Below, in pieces: positions 60,041 through 64,000 of a DNA stretch of 64,000 nucleotides (within the stretch, counting starts at the first letter, position 1; each line of letters opens with the position of its first letter). The position numbers were made by a program, and so were the translations under genes. The stretch covers positions 124,001 through 188,000 of the forward strand of contig JAKSIP010000001.1 in the NCBI GenBank assembly GCA_024398715.1. The letters are read 5' to 3'. The notes beneath the pieces were generated by a model. The model searched no databases and was not told the origin of the DNA. It saw only the letters and a program-made list of their open reading frames with translations. This DNA is from Bacteroidaceae bacterium. GTDB lineage: Bacteria > Bacteroidota > Bacteroidia > Bacteroidales > Bacteroidaceae.

Positions 60041-62830
60041 TTACTTCAAACCGTCTCTATGCAGCAGGGCATCTATTTTGGGTTTGCTGCCGCGGAAACG
60101 GACATATAACTCCATAGGGTCTTCAACTGAGCCCCTTTCAAGAATGTTCTTGCGGAATGATTCGGCAATTTCCTGAGAGAAAATTCCGTGTTCCTTGAAA
60201 TGTTCAAATGCGTCCGCATCAAGCACCTCAGCCCACTTGTAACTGTAATATCCGGCACTGTAGCCTCCGGAGAAAATATGGGAGAAGTGTGTTGATGTGC
60301 AGGTTCCCTGTACCGGTTCAATAAGTGTAACAGAAGAACATGCCTTGTTTTCAAAATCACGTACACTCCCTTCAAAAGGCTTTTCAAGTGTGTACCATGC
60401 CATATCGATGAATCCGAAACTCAACTGGCGCAGGCATGCGTATGCGGCATGATAGTGACGGGCTTCTATAAGTTTGTCAAGCAATGACTGGGGCAGAGTC
60501 TCACCTGTAATGTAGTGTTTGGCAAATGTGTCCAGAAAATCCTTTTCAATCAGGAAATTTTCCATGAATTGGGACGGGAGCTCAACAAAATCCCAATATA
60601 CGTTAGGACTGCATTCAGACTCATATTTCACATTGGAGAATATTCCGTGAAGAGCATGTCCGAACTCGTGAAGGAAGGTACCTACCTCGTCCATTGTAAG
60701 AAGGGACGGCTTGTTCTGGGTAGGCTTGGAGAAGTTCATGTTTATTGTTACGGCCGGACGTACATTTTTTCCGTCTTTCATATACTGACCGCTCAGCAGA
60801 TCCATCCAGGCACCACTGCGTTTGTTGGCACGCGGAAAGAAGTCGGCATATAAAATGGCCAGGAATTTGCTGTCTTTATCGTAAACCTCGTACGCACGGA
60901 CATCCGGGTCATACACCTGTATGTTCTGATTGCGCTTGAATGTGATTCCATATAATCTTGTGGCAAGACCGAACACACCTCTTATGACATTATCAAGTTT
61001 CAGGTATGGACGGAACTCTTCCATATCAAGGGAATAACGTTTTTTTTTAAGCAACTCTCCGTAATATGCCAAATCCCAAGCGTTGAGCATATATTTGGGA
61101 TTATTCTGTTCTATGGCAAATTCCTGCAGTTCCTCTACCTCTCTCAATGCTGTAGGCTTGTAGGCATCTTTCAGTGTATTGAGCAGCTGATATACATTGT
61201 CTGTATTTTCAGCCATACGTTTGGGCAGAATGTACTCTGCAAGATTCTTATACCCCAGAATCTGTACCGAACGCTGTTTGAGATTGACAATCTTGCGCAC
61301 AAGATCCTGATTGTCAAACTCCTTGTCATTATATGCCGTAGCAGCGTATTTCATATACATTGTTCTGCGCAGCTCAGGGTCTTTGCAGTATGTCATGAAT
61401 GCAACATAGCTTGGTGCGTGAAGCGTGAATACCCATCCGTCAAGATTTCTGCTTTTTGCCTCTTCTGCAGCCTGCTCAACAACACTATCCGGCATACCCT
61501 CAACAGATTTCGGATTGGTAAGGTGCATAAACCAGCTGTTGGTATAGCGCAATATGTTCCTGTCATATTTGAGAGTTGCAAGTTCAAGCTGTTCGCAAAC
61601 CTCCCTGTATTCCATTTTACGCTTGGGAGAAAGATTTGCACCATGACGCACAAAACTGTTGTATGTATCGTCAAGCAATTTGAGATCTTCCATATCAAGT
61701 CCCTGCGGTATATGATCGTATACGTATTTGACACGTTCAAACAGGGTCTCGTTCTGTATAATGTCATTGGAAAGAGTTGTCATTGCAGGTGTAAGTTCTT
61801 CTGCAATCTCCTCAAGTCTGTCGCTTGTGACAGAACTCTGGTAGAGGTTGAATATTGAGCAGATGTTTCCGTAAAGACTTCCGGCAAATTCCAACGCCTT
61901 TACAGTATTGTCAAATGTGGGCGTTTCAGGATTTGTTACAATGTTGTCTATTTCCCTGCGGTTGATTTTGATTGCCTCCAATATGGCCGGCTTGAATAAA
62001 TCTATTGTTATGCTGTCAAATGGTATTGTATTATGTGGAGTGTCCCACTCGGTTCTAAGAAGAATATTAGTTTCTGTCATATTTTTTTTTTTTAGACTGA
62101 TGGATGCGAATCTTGTGAATTCGTCTGCAAGCATTTTACCCTCGTCCTTATTGAACGGATATACATAAGTCTGCACATGGCCTTTTCTTTTTTCAATATC
62201 CTTGACCAGTTCAGGGAAATAATTGAAAGAGACCTTAACCTCGTCTTTGGCATTCCATGAAATGAAATAATTGGTCTCTTCTTTCAGCAACGGCTGCTGT
62301 GACATGGAAGAGAACATAGGCCCTACACACCAATAGTTGGCATACAGAGACTGATGTTTCATGCTTATGCGCAGTGCGGCATCGGCCATGAAATAAACAC
62401 CGTACATATATCTGTTCGAACGGTCTGCCGATATGCCACCCTCTTTGAAATAATCCTGAACGGTATTGATGAGTTTTCCGCTGAAGAGTATTTCATAAAC
62501 GTCCATATGATCAGAAGGAATCTTTTTGCGCTGGTCGGTTACGCAAGCCATTACGACAGGATCAATAGCCTGGCACTCAATGAGCGAATCAAGTCTGTGA
62601 CAATACTCGCTTACACTGGCCTCGCGCCCGGCATACGCATATATTACGGGGTATTCCTCAAGCTTTGAGAAATATGCCGGCTTGTATATGGTAACTTCAA
62701 CATTTCTTGAAGCGAATACATTGTCAAGAGGGAATGTCTGGACAGTTGAATGGGATACGGCCTGATCCTCACATGCCGTAAACAGCAGTAATGCAGGTAG
62801 CAATATTCCTATGACATGCTTGGATTTCAT
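60041..62830 (-). CDS. Lipoprotein esterase-like domain fused to M3 peptidase through a 12-A tract
   Basis: 929 aa as one frame. Residues 1-250 start with a lipoprotein signal (LLLFTACEDQ) and resemble the putative-esterase fold (VEVTIYKPAYFSKLEEYPVIYAYAG), but the GxSxG nucleophile position reads YGVYFMADA, so it looks inactive. Twelve A residues at 62082-62093 (coding strand) then encode LKKKN, immediately followed by ATG and MTETNILLRTEWDTPHNTIPFDS, the normal start of an M3 oligopeptidase of 679 aa with HEFGH (catalytic zinc site). An 11- or 13-A tract would end the first part at once. So a separate cytosolic Dcp-like peptidase may be made from the inner ATG. Confidence 0.88.
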   Translation of the reverse strand: MKSKHVIGILLPALLLFTACEDQAVSHSTVQTFPLDNVFASRNVEVTIYKPAYFSKLEEYPVIYAYAGREASVSEYCHRLDSLIECQAIDPVVMACVTDQRKKIPSDHMDVYEILFSGKLINTVQDYFKEGGISADRSNRYMYGVYFMADAALRISMKHQSLYANYWCVGPMFSSMSQQPLLKEETNYFISWNAKDEVKVSFNYFPELVKDIEKRKGHVQTYVYPFNKDEGKMLADEFTRFASISLKKKNMTETNILLRTEWDTPHNTIPFDSITIDLFKPAILEAIKINRREIDNIVTNPETPTFDNTVKALEFAGSLYGNICSIFNLYQSSVTSDRLEEIAEELTPAMTTLSNDIIQNETLFERVKYVYDHIPQGLDMEDLKLLDDTYNSFVRHGANLSPKRKMEYREVCEQLELATLKYDRNILRYTNSWFMHLTNPKSVEGMPDSVVEQAAEEAKSRNLDGWVFTLHAPSYVAFMTYCKDPELRRTMYMKYAATAYNDKEFDNQDLVRKIVNLKQRSVQILGYKNLAEYILPKRMAENTDNVYQLLNTLKDAYKPTALREVEELQEFAIEQNNPKYMLNAWDLAYYGELLKKKRYSLDMEEFRPYLKLDNVIRGVFGLATRLYGITFKRNQNIQVYDPDVRAYEVYDKDSKFLAILYADFFPRANKRSGAWMDLLSGQYMKDGKNVRPAVTINMNFSKPTQNKPSLLTMDEVGTFLHEFGHALHGIFSNVKYESECSPNVYWDFVELPSQFMENFLIEKDFLDTFAKHYITGETLPQSLLDKLIEARHYHAAYACLRQLSFGFIDMAWYTLEKPFEGSVRDFENKACSSVTLIEPVQGTCTSTHFSHIFSGGYSAGYYSYKWAEVLDADAFEHFKEHGIFSQEIAESFRKNILERGSVEDPMELYVRFRGSKPKIDALLHRDGLK
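62082..62093 (-). repeat. Homopolymer A12 (coding strand) joining the two M3-fusion halves
   Basis: Twelve uninterrupted T on the plus strand encode the linker LKKKN on the minus strand. One base more or less gives TAA or TGA within 12 nt, so polymerase or transcription slippage here would switch between fused and separate products. Confidence 0.8.
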
Positions 62831-62840
62831 ATTATATAAT

Positions 62841-63254
62841 TCATTCTAATGCACTGTAATTGTTTGGAATACGTTTGTTGTAGCCTTGAGCGGAGAATGT
62901 GGCTATATGAGTTCCGTCCTGGGCTGTAACAATAACCTCTATGGCCGGTAATTTGGGTTGTCTGCCAATTACGCGTGCGGTTGCTGTCAGATGCATACCC
63001 AATTTGGCTGCTGTGTGATAGTATATTGTTGAATTGATTGCAAAAGCAAGATTTCCCAAAGAATTGACGGCTGCTGCAAAAGCAAGATCTGCAAGAGTGA
63101 ATATGGCACCTCCCTGGCATATGCCGCCGGCATTGAGATGTCTCTCTTCTACTGTCATTTCAGCAATAGCGTACCCGTCTTTGATTTCCGTAACTGCCAT
63201 CCCGGCATTCCCGGCAAACCTGTCATTGTCATTCAAATGATCTTTTAAAGTCAT
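62841..63254 (-). CDS. Hotdog-fold thioesterase (PaaI-like)
   Basis: 137 aa. The hotdog pattern of PaaI/YiiD-type thioesterases: EIKDGYAIAEMTVEERHLNAGGICQGGAIFTLADLAFA, with the conserved GG plus acid, then TATARVIGRQPKLPAIEVIVTAQDG. It probably hydrolyses short acyl-CoA thioesters. It lies 10 bp behind the M3 gene on the same strand. Confidence 0.85.
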   Translation of the reverse strand: MTLKDHLNDNDRFAGNAGMAVTEIKDGYAIAEMTVEERHLNAGGICQGGAIFTLADLAFAAAVNSLGNLAFAINSTIYYHTAAKLGMHLTATARVIGRQPKLPAIEVIVTAQDGTHIATFSAQGYNKRIPNNYSALE

Positions 63255-63312
63255 TCTTTCATCAAAATCAACTTTCCAAAAGACAAAAGTAATAAAATTA
63301 AATATAAAATCC

Positions 63313-63320
63313 TACATTTG
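63313..63320 (+). promoter_or_regulatory. -7 box of the nucleoid-associated protein gene
   Basis: TACATTTG matches TAnnTTTG exactly, 17 bp ahead of the ATG at 63338. No clear -33 element was seen. Confidence 0.5.
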
Positions 63321-63337
63321 CACAAATTTTTTACAGC

Positions 63338-64000
63338 ATGAATCCAGCAATAGAATCTTTGGCACTGCATTGGGTTGGAAACCAGTCAAATGATGAGCAG
63401 TGCATTACCAGCAGCAAACCTTTTGCCCTGACACAGGAAATGAACCAGTTGCTGACAGACTACTTTATTGGTTCGTTCAAGAGCGGTGAACGTTATAATT
63501 TCAGCAGCGAAACCGGAGATCTGTCCGGAAACTTTGTCTACAAATTTGTAAGCAACATATTTGACAATCCCGATATGCTGCTTGATTTCTCCGTTGATCT
63601 TGCTACGCAACTTTATGAATGCTGTGACCATCCGCAAATAAAGGGCGGAGACTTTTATGTGGTCCGTTTTTCCGGTTGTTCTGTCGGGAACGAGGAGTGC
63701 GATGCCATAGGACTGTTCAAAATAGAGAATAAGGATCTTTTCCTTACAATAGAACACGATACTGAAAACAAATTCGATATGAGTGCCGTTGAAGGCATCA
63801 GTCTGAAGAAGGTGGACAAAGGGTGTCTTGTATTGAATTATGAACGCCAGAAAGGATATTATGTTATGGTTGTTGACAATTCAAACAAATCAAATGCACA
63901 GTATTGGGTAGATGATTTCCTTCACTTGAGCCGTCGTCAGGATGCTTATTTCCAGACGGAGAACATGATGCATCTGTGCAGAAACTATCTTATTGAACAG
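63338..64000 (+). CDS. Nucleoid-associated protein (37-kDa NdpA-like), 5' part
   Basis: The frame is open to the window end (221 codons). It reads MNPAIESLALHWVGNQSND, then the family-type DLATQLYECCDHPQIKGGDFYVVRF and AIGLFKIENKDLFL, typical of the Bacteroidetes nucleoid-associated proteins related to E. coli YejK/NdpA. Such proteins bind DNA and can affect competence. The rest lies outside the window. Confidence 0.75.
   Translation, partial: MNPAIESLALHWVGNQSNDEQCITSSKPFALTQEMNQLLTDYFIGSFKSGERYNFSSETGDLSGNFVYKFVSNIFDNPDMLLDFSVDLATQLYECCDHPQIKGGDFYVVRFSGCSVGNEECDAIGLFKIENKDLFLTIEHDTENKFDMSAVEGISLKKVDKGCLVLNYERQKGYYVMVVDNSNKSNAQYWVDDFLHLSRRQDAYFQTENMMHLCRNYLIEQ

Overview
The window is a chromosomal segment of a Bacteroidales bacterium, probably a gut-type Bacteroidaceae or Prevotellaceae relative. 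Evidence: near-perfect Bacteroidetes promoter boxes (TAnnTTTG, sometimes with TTTG about 20 nt upstream), no regular Shine-Dalgarno sequences, many lipoproteins, a Bat aerotolerance operon, a streptopain-like C10 peptidase, a DUF4295 gene behind rpmG, and gyrA followed by a TPR gene. No rRNA, tRNA, CRISPR array or intact transposase was seen.

Layout. 1-8.6 kb: a housekeeping cluster (luxS, DNA/RNA non-specific endonuclease, Gfo/Idh/MocA oxidoreductase, DUF2461 protein, ATP-grasp-like protein, SDR). It is split at 3.9-5.9 kb by a 2-kb insert bounded by a perfect 24-bp direct repeat. The insert carries a DUF4417 gene, two unknown genes and a probable small RNA fired from a divergent promoter. 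8.7-15.7 kb: lipoproteins, including a tandem pair of N-terminal-nucleophile amidase and permuted NlpC/P60-like enzyme, and a large secreted GH3 glycosidase. 16.2-24.9 kb: a seven-gene same-strand defence operon (small acidic protein, Mrr_N-type protein, 5-cytosine methyltransferase, unknown protein, SNF2 helicase, MORC-like GHKL ATPase, HNH nuclease). It matches the broad class of paraMORC restriction-modification systems known from comparative genomics. 25.0-28.8 kb: a scar zone with a truncated PLD-type helicase, a truncated Rpn-family nuclease, 77-bp tandem repeats, a 198-bp inverted-repeat element and two lipoproteins.

28.8-41.6 kb: core genes (nucleoside phosphorylase, metallophosphoesterase, patatin with outer-membrane barrel, htpG, an N-domain-less clpC, gyrA starting at TTG, TPR protein). 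41.6-50.9 kb: PAP2 phosphatase and the Bat operon (moxR, DUF58, membrane protein, batA, a batB-batC fusion, batD, batE), one long minus-strand unit. 51.0-56.3 kb: a membrane-anchored HU-like protein, HU, rimO, ftsY, DUF4295, rpmG, rpmB and tsaD, all minus strand. 56.4-64 kb: a PaaK-family ligase with a tandem ACT protein, the C10 peptidase, a lipoprotein-M3 peptidase fusion joined by an A12 tract, a hotdog thioesterase, and the start of a nucleoid-associated protein running off the end.

Most worth following: the defence operon, the 24-bp-repeat insert with its small RNA, the A12-joined M3 fusion, the batB-batC fusion, the membrane-anchored HU protein, and the dispersed repeats of the scar zone.
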